Positions 41,694-49,963 of a stretch of DNA of 64,000 nucleotides are shown here, piece by piece; within the stretch, counting starts at the first letter, position 1, and each line of letters begins with the position of its first letter. The stretch lies in NCBI GenBank assembly GCA_913778905.1, contig CAJYYA010000008.1, positions 208,046 through 272,045 on the forward strand, written 5' to 3'. Origin of the DNA: an uncultured Naasia sp. (GTDB lineage Bacteria > Actinomycetota > Actinomycetes > Actinomycetales > Microbacteriaceae). Under the pieces are notes generated by a model, which ran no database searches, was not told the DNA's origin, and saw nothing but the letters and a program-made list of their open reading frames with translations. The position numbers and the translations under genes are program-made.

Positions 41694-43062
41694 GTTCCTG
41701 CGGGGCCTGCGGGCCGACTGGTACATCGTCCTCATCAGCGTCCTCCTGCTGGGTGGCGCGGCGGCTGCGTACTCGTTCCTGCAGACGCCCGTGTACATGT
41801 CGACCTCGAAGGTCTTCGTCTCGACCCAGTCCGCCAACTCGGTGTCGGAGCTGACCCAGGGCGGTACCTACACTCAGCAGCTCGTGAAGAGCTATGCCGA
41901 TGTCGCGACCTCGCCTATCGTGCTCCAGCCGGTCATCGAACAGCTGGGTCTCGACGAGACGCCGCGTGCACTCGCCTCCCGCGTCTCCGCGAGCGCCCCC
42001 CTGAACACCGTGGTCATCGAGATCTCCGCCAGCGACCCCTCTCCCGAGCGGGCTGCGGCGATCGCCGACTCGATCAGCCGCAATCTCGCGGCCGTGGTGC
42101 CGGAGATCAGCCCGGCCGCCAACGGCCAGACCTCGCCGGTGAAGCTGACCCAGATCGAAGCCGCGGCGGTGAGCTCCTTCCCCGTCAGCCCTCGCAAGGC
42201 CGTCAACATCGGCCTCGGAGTCCTCGTCGGTCTCGGTCTCGGTATCGGGATCTCGGCCCTGCGGCGCACACTCGACGTGCGCATCCGTGGGTCCCGCGAT
42301 GTCGAGCTCGTCACCGACCGCCCGGTTCTCGGTCGGATCACCCGGGACCCGGTGGCCGCCGAACGTCCTCTGATCGTGCAGGACGACTCGCGCAGCGCGC
42401 GTGCCGAGGCTTTCCGCACCTTGCGGACCAACCTGCAGTTCCTCGACTTCGGTCGTGGATCGCGGGTGATGGTCGTCACCAGTGCTGTCGAGGGGGAAGG
42501 CAAGAGCACCACCGCCGCGAACCTCGCGATCGCGATCGCCGACAGCGGCCTGTCGGTCCTGGTCATCGACGCCGACCTGCGCCAACCCCGTCTGGCGGAC
42601 TACCTGGGCATCGACGGCGGCGTCGGCCTCACGGATGTGCTCATCGGCAACGTGGAGGTCGATGACGCCGTGCAGCCGTGGGGTGACCAGAAGATGGCGG
42701 TCCTGCCCGCTGGGGAGATCCCGCCGAACCCGAGCGAGCTGCTTCAATCGCCGGCCCTGTCGATGATGTTGACGGCCCTCAAGAAGAAGTACGGCACGAT
42801 CATCATCGACGCGCCTCCCCTGCTGCCGGTGAGCGATGGGTCGATTCTCGCCCGCCGCGCGAGCGGGGCGATAGTGGTGAGTTCCGTGAAGCGATCGAGC
42901 CGTCAGCAGCTGCAGCGCGCGCTCGCCGTGCTCGATCAGGTGGACGCCAAGACTCTCGGCGTGGTCCTCACCCGGGTTCCGCTCAACGGCCCCGACGCGA
43001 TAGGAGCGACGAAGTACGGTTACGGCGGCGGCAAGGGCAACCGCGGTCGACGTCGGCGCTGA
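41680..43062 (+). CDS. Polysaccharide co-polymerase / BY-type tyrosine autokinase
   Basis: I prefer the ATG at 41680 (AGGGA 11 bases upstream) over the ATG at 41671, which lies too near that site. The 460-residue protein has two transmembrane helices (about 16-36 and 175-195) flanking an extracellular chain-length domain. A cytosolic kinase follows with Walker A EGEGKSTTAANLA (about 270), Walker A' VLVIDADLRQP and Walker B IIIDAPPLLP. The tail ends YGYGGGKGNRGRRRR with two tyrosines as possible phosphorylation sites. It regulates glycan polymerisation and export. Last gene of the overlapping operon. Confidence 0.92.
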   Translation: MQLREFLRGLRADWYIVLISVLLLGGAAAAYSFLQTPVYMSTSKVFVSTQSANSVSELTQGGTYTQQLVKSYADVATSPIVLQPVIEQLGLDETPRALASRVSASAPLNTVVIEISASDPSPERAAAIADSISRNLAAVVPEISPAANGQTSPVKLTQIEAAAVSSFPVSPRKAVNIGLGVLVGLGLGIGISALRRTLDVRIRGSRDVELVTDRPVLGRITRDPVAAERPLIVQDDSRSARAEAFRTLRTNLQFLDFGRGSRVMVVTSAVEGEGKSTTAANLAIAIADSGLSVLVIDADLRQPRLADYLGIDGGVGLTDVLIGNVEVDDAVQPWGDQKMAVLPAGEIPPNPSELLQSPALSMMLTALKKKYGTIIIDAPPLLPVSDGSILARRASGAIVVSSVKRSSRQQLQRALAVLDQVDAKTLGVVLTRVPLNGPDAIGATKYGYGGGKGNRGRRRR

Positions 43063-43132
43063 GTCACGAAGGCGCCATCCGGCTCCTTCTGCCCGCTTCG
43101 CGTCGTCGACGATCGGTCGGCCTGACGTGCGG

Positions 43133-43858
43133 TCAGCTGGAGAACCACCCGCGACGGACGGCCCGCCCGTTTCGCAGCGCGTCGGCGAGCGAGACGGCCG
43201 TCAGCCCCCGCTCGGCATACGCCGCGAGCAGACCGGAGGCGAGCCGGCCCCGGTCGAAGACCGGCTCCGCCCCGTCGTCGACGCCGTCGCTGTGATCCGC
43301 GAAGGAGTCGTGCGCGAGCAGCACGCTCCCGGCGCCCACGCCGTCGGTGGCCTTGCGGACGCGGTCGGCGTCGGCGACGTCGCGTGAGTCCCACAGCGTC
43401 GCGTTCCAGAGCACGGGGGTGAGGCCCAGCCGTGTGACCGTGGACCAGGTGCTGAGGTTCTGACGGCCGTACGGGGGGCGGATCCAGCGCACGTTCTCGC
43501 CGGTGGCGTCGTGGATGACACGCACCCCTTCGGCCGTTCGTTTGCGCAATTCCTCCGCCCCGAACGAGGTGAACGGGCGATGATCGAGGCCGTGCAGCGC
43601 GATCTCGTGGCCCTCGGCGACGAGACGCGCCGCCAGAGCGGGGGATCGGCTCACCCGCCCGGCGAGGACGAAGAACGTCGCCGTGGCGCCGGCTTCCGCC
43701 AGTGCGTCGAGGACCGCCTCCGTGCTCCCGGGGCGGGGACCGTCGTCGAAGGTGAGCACTATCTCGGGGCGGCGGGTCTCGACGCGGACGATCGAGCCCA
43801 GGGGGGCGGCGAGCGGGCCGGCGTGCCGGAGCAACCGGTGGAGCGGATTGCGTCTCAT
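43133..43858 (-). CDS. Polysaccharide deacetylase (NodB/CE4 family)
   Basis: A 241-residue protein with the CE4 motifs: LTFDDGPRPG (catalytic and metal Asp), HGLDHRPF (metal His pair), RWIRPPYGRQN, LWNATLWDSRD and LLAHDS. It removes acetyl groups from N-acetylated sugars in glycan or peptidoglycan. No signal peptide is obvious, although residues 1-25 are basic and moderately hydrophobic. It overlaps the upstream GT2 gene by 4 bases, forming a two-gene minus-strand unit convergent with the export operon. Confidence 0.88.
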   Translation of the reverse strand: MRRNPLHRLLRHAGPLAAPLGSIVRVETRRPEIVLTFDDGPRPGSTEAVLDALAEAGATATFFVLAGRVSRSPALAARLVAEGHEIALHGLDHRPFTSFGAEELRKRTAEGVRVIHDATGENVRWIRPPYGRQNLSTWSTVTRLGLTPVLWNATLWDSRDVADADRVRKATDGVGAGSVLLAHDSFADHSDGVDDGAEPVFDRGRLASGLLAAYAERGLTAVSLADALRNGRAVRRGWFSS

Positions 43859-44793
43859 GGGCGTGCGTACTCCTCGAAGGTTCGTCCGAGGGCGCCGGCG
43901 ATCATCCCGCGTCCACGATGCAGCGCGCGGAGGCCGCGAGCGCGGTGGGTGAGCGAGCCGGTCAGGGTGCCGAGGACCCATCGCGCGGAGCCGCCGCCGA
44001 CCCGGATCAGACCGCCCACCGCCCCCCGGGCGACGGCGAGCGCGCGAGCGCGACGCCCCTCCGCGAGCAGGACGTCGAATCTCCCGGCGTTGAGTCCATG
44101 ACTCCATGCGCGCATGAGGACCCAGCGTCGGGTCAGCCGGTCGTCGGGGACGAAGTCGACCGCGACGGATTCGTCGCACCAGACCATCGTCAGCCCCTGC
44201 CTCGCGAGGACCCGCGAGAACAGCGTGTCCTCGCCGCCACCCAGCCCGAGGCTCTCGTCGAAACGGGTGCCGGAGGCTCGGACCTGACCCATGTCGAGCA
44301 GGAGGTTGCCGGCTGCGACGACCGGGATGCGCGTGCCGGTCGGCATCCGACGGCGACGGAAGAAGCCACCCGCCTCGATGAACGGAGGGGGTGCGTGTTC
44401 GAACTTCGAGACCACGCGGCCCATGACGGCTGCGGCATGTGTGGCCTGCCAGGTGTCGACGAGGTGGTCGAGCCAACCCGGCTCCGCCCATTCGTCGTCG
44501 TCGATGAAGACGAGCAGATCCGCGTCTGCGGCCTCTGTCAGAGCCCGGTTGCGAGCAGCTGCGATGCCCGGGCGGGGTTCGCACACGTAGCGGACGCCTC
44601 GATCCGCCCACCGGCCGACGGTGTCGCGGGCACTCGCGGCGGGATCGTTGTCGACGATGACGACCGTGGCGTCGATCCCGCGCGGCCCGCGGCTGAGTTC
44701 GTCGGCCTGATCGACGATCAGGCCGAGACCGTGACCGAGCTTCTCCGGCCGGCGGTAGGTGAGCATGGCGACGACGAGGGACGTGCGCGACAT
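43855..44793 (-). CDS. GT2 family glycosyltransferase
   Basis: A 312-residue GT-A protein. VVAMLTYRRPEKLGHGL and VVIVDNDPAAS bind the nucleotide, RPGIAAARNRAL and LLVFIDDDEWAEPGWL hold the DxD motif, and GLGGGEDTLFSRVLARQG follows. It probably adds a sugar to the same surface polysaccharide. It is co-translated with the deacetylase gene. The 186-base stretch upstream to the next minus-strand gene shows no additional gene. Confidence 0.88.
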   Translation of the reverse strand: MSRTSLVVAMLTYRRPEKLGHGLGLIVDQADELSRGPRGIDATVVIVDNDPAASARDTVGRWADRGVRYVCEPRPGIAAARNRALTEAADADLLVFIDDDEWAEPGWLDHLVDTWQATHAAAVMGRVVSKFEHAPPPFIEAGGFFRRRRMPTGTRIPVVAAGNLLLDMGQVRASGTRFDESLGLGGGEDTLFSRVLARQGLTMVWCDESVAVDFVPDDRLTRRWVLMRAWSHGLNAGRFDVLLAEGRRARALAVARGAVGGLIRVGGGSARWVLGTLTGSLTHRARGLRALHRGRGMIAGALGRTFEEYARP

Positions 44794-44979
44794 GCGACTC
44801 CGAGGGGCGAGGGTGGGCGGGGCGGGCTATCCGACACTACTCAACGGCGCGAGCGCATCGCCGCCTCCCGTTCGCGGCACAGACCTCCTGCTGAGCTCGC
44901 ATCGCCGCCGCATCTGTCGAGCGCGCGGTGAACACCGGTGGGCCGCAACGTTCCTGCGACCATCCGGCACGCCTCTCAT

Positions 44980-45846
44980 TCAGCCCCGCTGGGCTGGGTG
45001 CAGAGGATCCGCCGCGTAGGCGAGGGATAGGTCGAGCTCGCCCTCAAGCGGGCGGTTCGGGCGCTCGAAAGGAACCACGCCGTCGCTGAGGAAGACGGCC
45101 ATCTCGACGAAGCTGGAGTAGGCGGCGCCAATGAGATGCTGCGACGAGCCGAGGAGGTACAGGTCGGCTATCGACGACCGCACCCCGTCGACCGTGTTGT
45201 AACCGCCCTTGTCGACGAGGGCTACGCAGTTCGAGAACTCGGCTTGCAGCCGTTCCTGTGATTCCTCCGTGTCACATGAGAGGAAGAAAGGTACATCCGG
45301 ATGGCTGGCCCGGATCGAGCGCATTCTCTGGGCGAACCACTCCACCGGTGACGTCGCTACGGTCTTCGCGTGTGAGACCGTGTGCGTGCGCACCTGTACA
45401 CCCACGTAGGGGCGCCCACGTAGATGATCATCGAAGACCTCGTGAACCCGACCGGCGATCTCGGGGACGGGCTCGAGTTCGCGGAACTCGGTACGCCAAT
45501 CTCGTACCCCGGAGGGAGTGGACACCTCCACTCCACCGGATCTGATCTGCCACAGGTGCGAGGCACGATCATCGTCGGAGATGTTCGTGAGGTCCGTGTC
45601 GCGGAAGGGGAACGCGATCGCTACGGCACGCGACATGAGGCGCGAAACCGGCCGTCCCGCCTCGAAGCGCCATAACTCGTCCATGCGAGGCCCGAAGAAT
45701 TCGTCGGTGCTCCATACGTAGAAAAGATCGCGCTCTTCCGCCTCGGCGAGGGCTTTGGCGGACAGGAGTGCCCTTATCCGGTTGCCGAGGCCGTCTTTGC
45801 GGCCGGTGTAAATCAACAGCGCCTTTCGGCCTGTGAGTAATGCCAT
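44980..45846 (-). CDS. Fucosyltransferase-like protein (tentative)
   Basis: The ATG at 45846 follows CGAGGCAG and gives 288 residues. The protein begins KALLIYTGRKDGLGNRIRALLSA, like the G-x-GN-R start of GDP-fucose-type transferases. It later has PYVGVQVRTHT (an HxR-like position), FFLSCDTEESQERL and LYLLGSSQHLIGAAYSSFVEMA, resembling the donor-binding region of NodZ and plant or animal fucosyltransferases. I infer a GT acting on the local glycan; the exact family is uncertain. It stands alone, with a somewhat less GC-rich upstream region. Confidence 0.55.
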   Translation of the reverse strand: MALLTGRKALLIYTGRKDGLGNRIRALLSAKALAEAEERDLFYVWSTDEFFGPRMDELWRFEAGRPVSRLMSRAVAIAFPFRDTDLTNISDDDRASHLWQIRSGGVEVSTPSGVRDWRTEFRELEPVPEIAGRVHEVFDDHLRGRPYVGVQVRTHTVSHAKTVATSPVEWFAQRMRSIRASHPDVPFFLSCDTEESQERLQAEFSNCVALVDKGGYNTVDGVRSSIADLYLLGSSQHLIGAAYSSFVEMAVFLSDGVVPFERPNRPLEGELDLSLAYAADPLHPAQRG

Positions 45847-46089
45847 GAACTGCCTCGAATGTACGCGGAGCGGAGTCGGTGGGGTGGGTGTCGGCCGCTT
45901 ATTGCCCGGGGGTTTCGGGCGGGAGTCGCGCGGCGACCGAAGACATCTTCTGTGCTTGGCGAATCTATCGACATCTTTCCGCCGACGAATCCCCCCGAAC
46001 GGGTCCGAGAAGATGAGGCAGGTTTGCTTTTCAGGGACGGTCGACCCCAGCCTCCCGTTCGCTGCACAGCAGTCCGGCAGAATGGACGA

Positions 46090-46905
46090 ATGCCCACTTC
46101 TACGGACACCACCCCCGCCGAGCACGTCTGGTCGGGTGACTGGAGCCCCCGGCTCGTCGCCTTCGACCTCGATGACACCCTCGCGCCGTCGAAGTCGGCG
46201 CTCGAGGCGCCCATGCTCGACGCGCTCACCCAGCTCCTCGAGGTCGCCGAGGTGTGCGTCATCTCGGGCGGGCAGATCAGCCAGTTCCGCACCCAGCTCA
46301 TCGATGCCCTCGGTCACCTCGATGAGGAGCACCTGACGCGCCTGCACCTCATGCCGACCTGCGGCACCCAGTACTGGCTCCGGCAGGACGGGGAGTGGCG
46401 CGAGCAGTACGCCGAGAACCTGACCCCCGAGCAGATCCGTGAGGCGTTCGAGTCACTCGAGAAACGCGCCCGCGAGCTCGGCGTGTGGGAAGAGGAGACC
46501 TGGGGCCCCATCCTCGAGGACCGCGGCTCCCAGGTGACGTTCTCCGCTCTCGGGCAGTCGGCTCCCGTGGACGCCAAGAAGGCGTGGGACCCGGATGGGG
46601 CGAAGAAGAACGCGCTCGCCGCAGAGGTTGCGAAGGACCTCCCGGAGCTGGAGGTGCGTTCGGGAGGCTCGACGTCGGTCGACATCACCCGTCGCGGTAT
46701 CGACAAGGCCTACGGCATGACCCGTCTCGTGGAGCTCACCGGCATCCCCGTGAGCGACATGCTCTTCGTCGGCGACCGTCTCGACGAGCAGGGGAACGAC
46801 TACCCGGTGCTGTCGACGGGCGTTCGTGCCCACGCGGTCCACGGCTGGGAGGACACAGAGGTCCTCGTCCGTCGTGTGGTGGACCACATCCGCAGCGGAG
46901 CCTAG
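46090..46905 (+). CDS. HAD-IIB family phosphatase, phosphomannomutase-like
   Basis: A 271-residue HAD protein: motif I AFDLDDTLAPSKS, motif II ISGGQ, cap region, then motif IV FVGDRLDEQGNDYP. The cap and the sequence around MPTCGTQYW and SVDITRRGIDKAYGM resemble eukaryotic-type phosphomannomutase/sucrose-phosphatase proteins. A role in sugar-phosphate metabolism for GDP-mannose or a related donor fits the locus but is inferred. It is convergent with the O-antigen-ligase-like gene across a palindromic repeat. Confidence 0.82.
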   Translation: MPTSTDTTPAEHVWSGDWSPRLVAFDLDDTLAPSKSALEAPMLDALTQLLEVAEVCVISGGQISQFRTQLIDALGHLDEEHLTRLHLMPTCGTQYWLRQDGEWREQYAENLTPEQIREAFESLEKRARELGVWEEETWGPILEDRGSQVTFSALGQSAPVDAKKAWDPDGAKKNALAAEVAKDLPELEVRSGGSTSVDITRRGIDKAYGMTRLVELTGIPVSDMLFVGDRLDEQGNDYPVLSTGVRAHAVHGWEDTEVLVRRVVDHIRSGA

Positions 46906-46923
46906 GCGCGTCGCGCTGTCCTC

Positions 46924-47039
46924 TCTCGGAACGGCCTGGCGGCCTACTCGACGTCTGGAGCCCCGGAGCCCCGGAGTCCGGAGGTCGAGTAGCGGAGCGT
47001 ACCGAGACCGGCCGAGTAGCGAAGCGTATCGAGGCCCTG
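46924..47039. repeat. Palindromic intergenic repeat, copy 2
   Basis: It shares GGCCTGGCGGCCTACTCGAC, GGAGGTCGAGTAGCGG and ACCGAGACCGGCCGAGTAGC with copy 1 at 18027-18135. An insert of duplicated CCCCGGAG lies in the loop. Like copy 1, it lies between the 3' ends of two convergent genes. Confidence 0.8.
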
Positions 47040-47095
47040 CCGCTCTCTCGGAGCGCCCTCCCTCAACGTCCAGGAACTTGAGCGGAGCGCAGCGC

Positions 47096-48490
47096 TCAGC
47101 GGGTGCTCGACTCCACGGGGTGGGCGGTCACCGAGCGTGATGCGAACGCGCGCTTGACCACCGGGCCTGCCATCCAGAGCTGCACCGATAGCGCGACGAA
47201 CAGCATCCAGTTGCCTTCGAGGAGGAGGCGGCTCTCGGTGAGGCTCTGAGCGAGGAGCGCGGTGAGCAGCAGAAGGGGTGCCACAGCGATGGCGACGTCC
47301 TTCGTCTCCGCGTGGACCGCGGCCTGGATTGCACGCCAGACGGTCCACACGACGAGCGCGACGGCCGCGAGCGCGCCGACGATGCCGACCTGGAGCCACA
47401 CGTCGAGAAGCGCGTTGTGCGCCTGCAGGTACTGGACGCCGTCGATGACGACGAGGTTGTGGAAGGGCTTCGCCCAGGGAGCCCAGTAGCTGGTCCAGCC
47501 GATGCCGAGGATCGGGTTCTGCTCGGCGATGTGGAAGACCTTGCGCCACACGTCGACCCGGTTGGTGAGATCCGAGCGGCCCAGCAGACCGAGGACGGTG
47601 GAACTGTGCTGCAGAACGACGAGAAGACCGAGGAACCCGGCTGCGACGAGCGCGCCGAAGCTGAGCTTGCGGTACTGGGGCGGGATGCGGCGGAAAGCCA
47701 TGATGACGCCACCCACCAGACCCACGACGAACAGGGCGACGATGACGGTCGCGGAGCGCGTCAGGGCCATGGTGATGCCCGCGAGCGCGAGCCCGGTCAT
47801 GTCGAGCTTGCCGATGCGCTTGCGGTGCAGCATTCCGACCACGATGGCCACTACGGCGAGCAGCGCGATGAAAGCGAGGAGATTGCGATTGCCCACGAGC
47901 CCTTGGATCGGACCGCCCTCGAGCAGGTGGTTCTCGCTCCAGTAGAACGCGCCCGGAAGGTCGGGGCGACGCTCGACCGTGAACGGAGCGAAGCGGTGCC
48001 CGATGAAGACCGTGACGAAGACCTCGAAGAGAAGGCTCCCGCCGAGGAGCGCCACCATGCTGAGCTCGAATACGCGCATGAAGCGAACCCGGTCGAGCGA
48101 TACGGCGAGCAAGACGCCCGCCAGGGCGGTGGCCCACTGGGCGGCGGTGCCGAAGACGGTGACCCAGCGATACTCGCTCCACAGCACCGACGATGCACAG
48201 ATCACCATGAAGACCAGGAGCGCTGGCGGGACCACGCGAAGAGTGGGGCGGTACTCGATCAGGACCTTGACAGCGATGACCAGCATGATCAGAGACGCGA
48301 GGATGAACCCGGGCCAGTCCACCAGGTTCCGGACGGCCTGCCCACCGAATCCGAATAGCAGGAACGCGGCCCCGATGAGGGAGGCACGAAGGTCGGACCT
48401 CGACGCCTGGGTGGCGGAGGTCGCGAAGGCGCGGGCGCTCGTGACTACGACCGACGCTGTCGCAGGCGAGGCCCTGAAGGGCTCGTCCAT
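47096..48490 (-). CDS. O-antigen ligase family membrane protein
   Basis: A 464-residue protein with about 12 hydrophobic helices and a long central loop. The loop contains NHLLEGGPIQGLVGNRNLLAFIAL and later GRSDLTNRVDVWRKVFHIAEQNPILGIGW, which matches the Wzy_C/WaaL signature (R...W......NPILGIGW). It polymerises or transfers lipid-linked glycan at the outer membrane face. It is the second such protein in the window, so two glycans or two joining steps may exist. Confidence 0.85.
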   Translation of the reverse strand: MDEPFRASPATASVVVTSARAFATSATQASRSDLRASLIGAAFLLFGFGGQAVRNLVDWPGFILASLIMLVIAVKVLIEYRPTLRVVPPALLVFMVICASSVLWSEYRWVTVFGTAAQWATALAGVLLAVSLDRVRFMRVFELSMVALLGGSLLFEVFVTVFIGHRFAPFTVERRPDLPGAFYWSENHLLEGGPIQGLVGNRNLLAFIALLAVVAIVVGMLHRKRIGKLDMTGLALAGITMALTRSATVIVALFVVGLVGGVIMAFRRIPPQYRKLSFGALVAAGFLGLLVVLQHSSTVLGLLGRSDLTNRVDVWRKVFHIAEQNPILGIGWTSYWAPWAKPFHNLVVIDGVQYLQAHNALLDVWLQVGIVGALAAVALVVWTVWRAIQAAVHAETKDVAIAVAPLLLLTALLAQSLTESRLLLEGNWMLFVALSVQLWMAGPVVKRAFASRSVTAHPVESSTR

Positions 48491-48576
48491 GCCTAAAACA
48501 CTAAAAGCGAACAGTAGGAATCGGCTGAGAAATACGCCTCTAATGCATGAACGTTACGTGATGTTGACCTATAGGG

Positions 48577-48609
48577 GGCGCCGAGAGCCCTAAGGGGGCT
48601 CCCGGCGCC
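48577..48609 (-). terminator. Terminator of the acyl-CoA dehydrogenase gene
   Basis: A 14-base inverted repeat with one wobble (48577-48590 with 48596-48609) and a 5-base loop, 10 bases past the minus-strand stop. Confidence 0.7.
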
Positions 48610-48618
48610 GGAGCCGGC

Positions 48619-49800
48619 TCAGACGAACGCGGCCTTGCCGGTGATCTTGCGGCCGACGATGAGGGTGTTCATCTCGCGCGTGCCCTCGTAGGAGTAGATC
48701 GCCTCGGCATCGGCCATGTGGCGGGCGACGCCATGGTCCAGCACGATGCCGTTCCCACCGAGCGCCTCGCGGCAGAGGCCGACGGTCTCCCGCATCGCGG
48801 ACGTCGCGTAGGCCTTGGCGAGCGCGGCGTGCTCATCGGTCTGGCGTCCCTCATCCAGGAGCTGCGAAGTCCGGACCACCATGCCGAGCGATGCGGTGAT
48901 GTTGCTGAGTGCTTTGACCAGCATGTTCTGCACCAGCTGATGCGACGCGATCGGCTTGCCGAACTGGATCCGCTCGTTGGTGTACTTGACGGCGGCCTCG
49001 TAGGCGCCGATCGCGTTGCCCACCGCGGCCCAGGCCACCTCCGCCCGGGTGAGGCGGAGGACCTTGGCGGTGTCGCGGAAGCTGTTGGCGTTCTGGAGCC
49101 GCAGCGAATCCGGGACACGCACGTCCTCCAGCGTGATGTCGGCGTTCTGCACGATCCGCAGGCTCTGCTTGCGCTCGATCTTGGTGGCGCTGTACCCGGG
49201 AGTCGAGGTCGGGACGATGAAGCCCTTGACCTGGCCGTCCTCGGTGCTCTTGGCCCAGATGACGGTGACGTCGCTGAAGGTGGCGTTGCCGATCCACCGC
49301 TTCGAGCCGTTGAGCACCCACTCGTCGCCGTCCCGCGTGGCGGTGGTGCGGAGGCCCTGTGCGGAGTCGGATCCGGACAGCGGCTCGGTCAGACCGAACG
49401 CGCCCACGAGCTCGGCGGAGGCCAGCTTCGGCAGCCATTCGGCACGCTGTTCAGGGCTTCCGCCGACTGCGATGGATCCCATGGCGAGGCCGTTCTGCAC
49501 GCCGACGAACGTCGCGACGGAGGCATCGACACGAGCCAGCTCGAGGGCGACCCAGCCTCGGAACACGGCCGAGTTCTCGAAGGGCTTCGTCTCGTCCCAG
49601 GGCATCGCGAAGAGGCCGAGGTCCGCGAGCGGCTTGACGATCTCGTGCGGGAACTCCGCGCGCTCCCAATAGTCGTCGACAATCCCCCGGACATCGCGTT
49701 CGAGGTAGTCGCGCAGATCGGCGAGGACCTGCTTCTCCTGCGGGGCCAGCGAGGCGCTGTAGTCGTAGAAGTCGCTGAGAAGAGGCGTGAATTCGGTCAT
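48619..49800 (-). CDS. Acyl-CoA dehydrogenase (glutaryl-CoA dehydrogenase-like)
   Basis: A 393-residue flavoenzyme oxidising an acyl-CoA at C2-C3. Typical segments: GAFGLTEPLSGSDSAQGLRTTA (FAD/substrate loop), WVLNGSKRWIGNA, ERIQFGKPIASHQLVQNML, and the C-terminal YEGTREMNTLIVGRKITG, in which the glutamate is the likely catalytic base as in glutaryl-CoA dehydrogenases. I chose the ATG at 49800; an in-frame ATG at 49818 is also possible. It is divergent from manA, and a promoter-like element lies at 49890-49922. Confidence 0.88.
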   Translation of the reverse strand: MTEFTPLLSDFYDYSASLAPQEKQVLADLRDYLERDVRGIVDDYWERAEFPHEIVKPLADLGLFAMPWDETKPFENSAVFRGWVALELARVDASVATFVGVQNGLAMGSIAVGGSPEQRAEWLPKLASAELVGAFGLTEPLSGSDSAQGLRTTATRDGDEWVLNGSKRWIGNATFSDVTVIWAKSTEDGQVKGFIVPTSTPGYSATKIERKQSLRIVQNADITLEDVRVPDSLRLQNANSFRDTAKVLRLTRAEVAWAAVGNAIGAYEAAVKYTNERIQFGKPIASHQLVQNMLVKALSNITASLGMVVRTSQLLDEGRQTDEHAALAKAYATSAMRETVGLCREALGGNGIVLDHGVARHMADAEAIYSYEGTREMNTLIVGRKITGKAAFV

Positions 49801-49889
49801 GGTGACGAGAAGCTCCATCGCTGTCAGCCCTGACGGGCGGGTGGATCGAACGACGGCGCACACACGGCGGCCGACGGCCGGACCCGTCG

Positions 49890-49922
49890 AGGCTAGACAC
49901 CTCAGCCGGAGGCACCAACCCC
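49890..49922 (-). promoter_or_regulatory. G-tract / N23 / TAGCCT promoter-like element (acyl-CoA dehydrogenase)
   Basis: Read on the minus strand: GGGG (49922-49919), 23 bases beginning TTGGTG (a fair -35 hexamer at 17-base spacing), then TAGCCT (49895-49890). It lies 90 bases before the start at 49800. Same architecture as three glycan-gene promoters. Confidence 0.5.
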
Positions 49923-49963
49923 ATTGGTAGGTTGGCCCAAACCGATGACCGAGGAGATACGTC

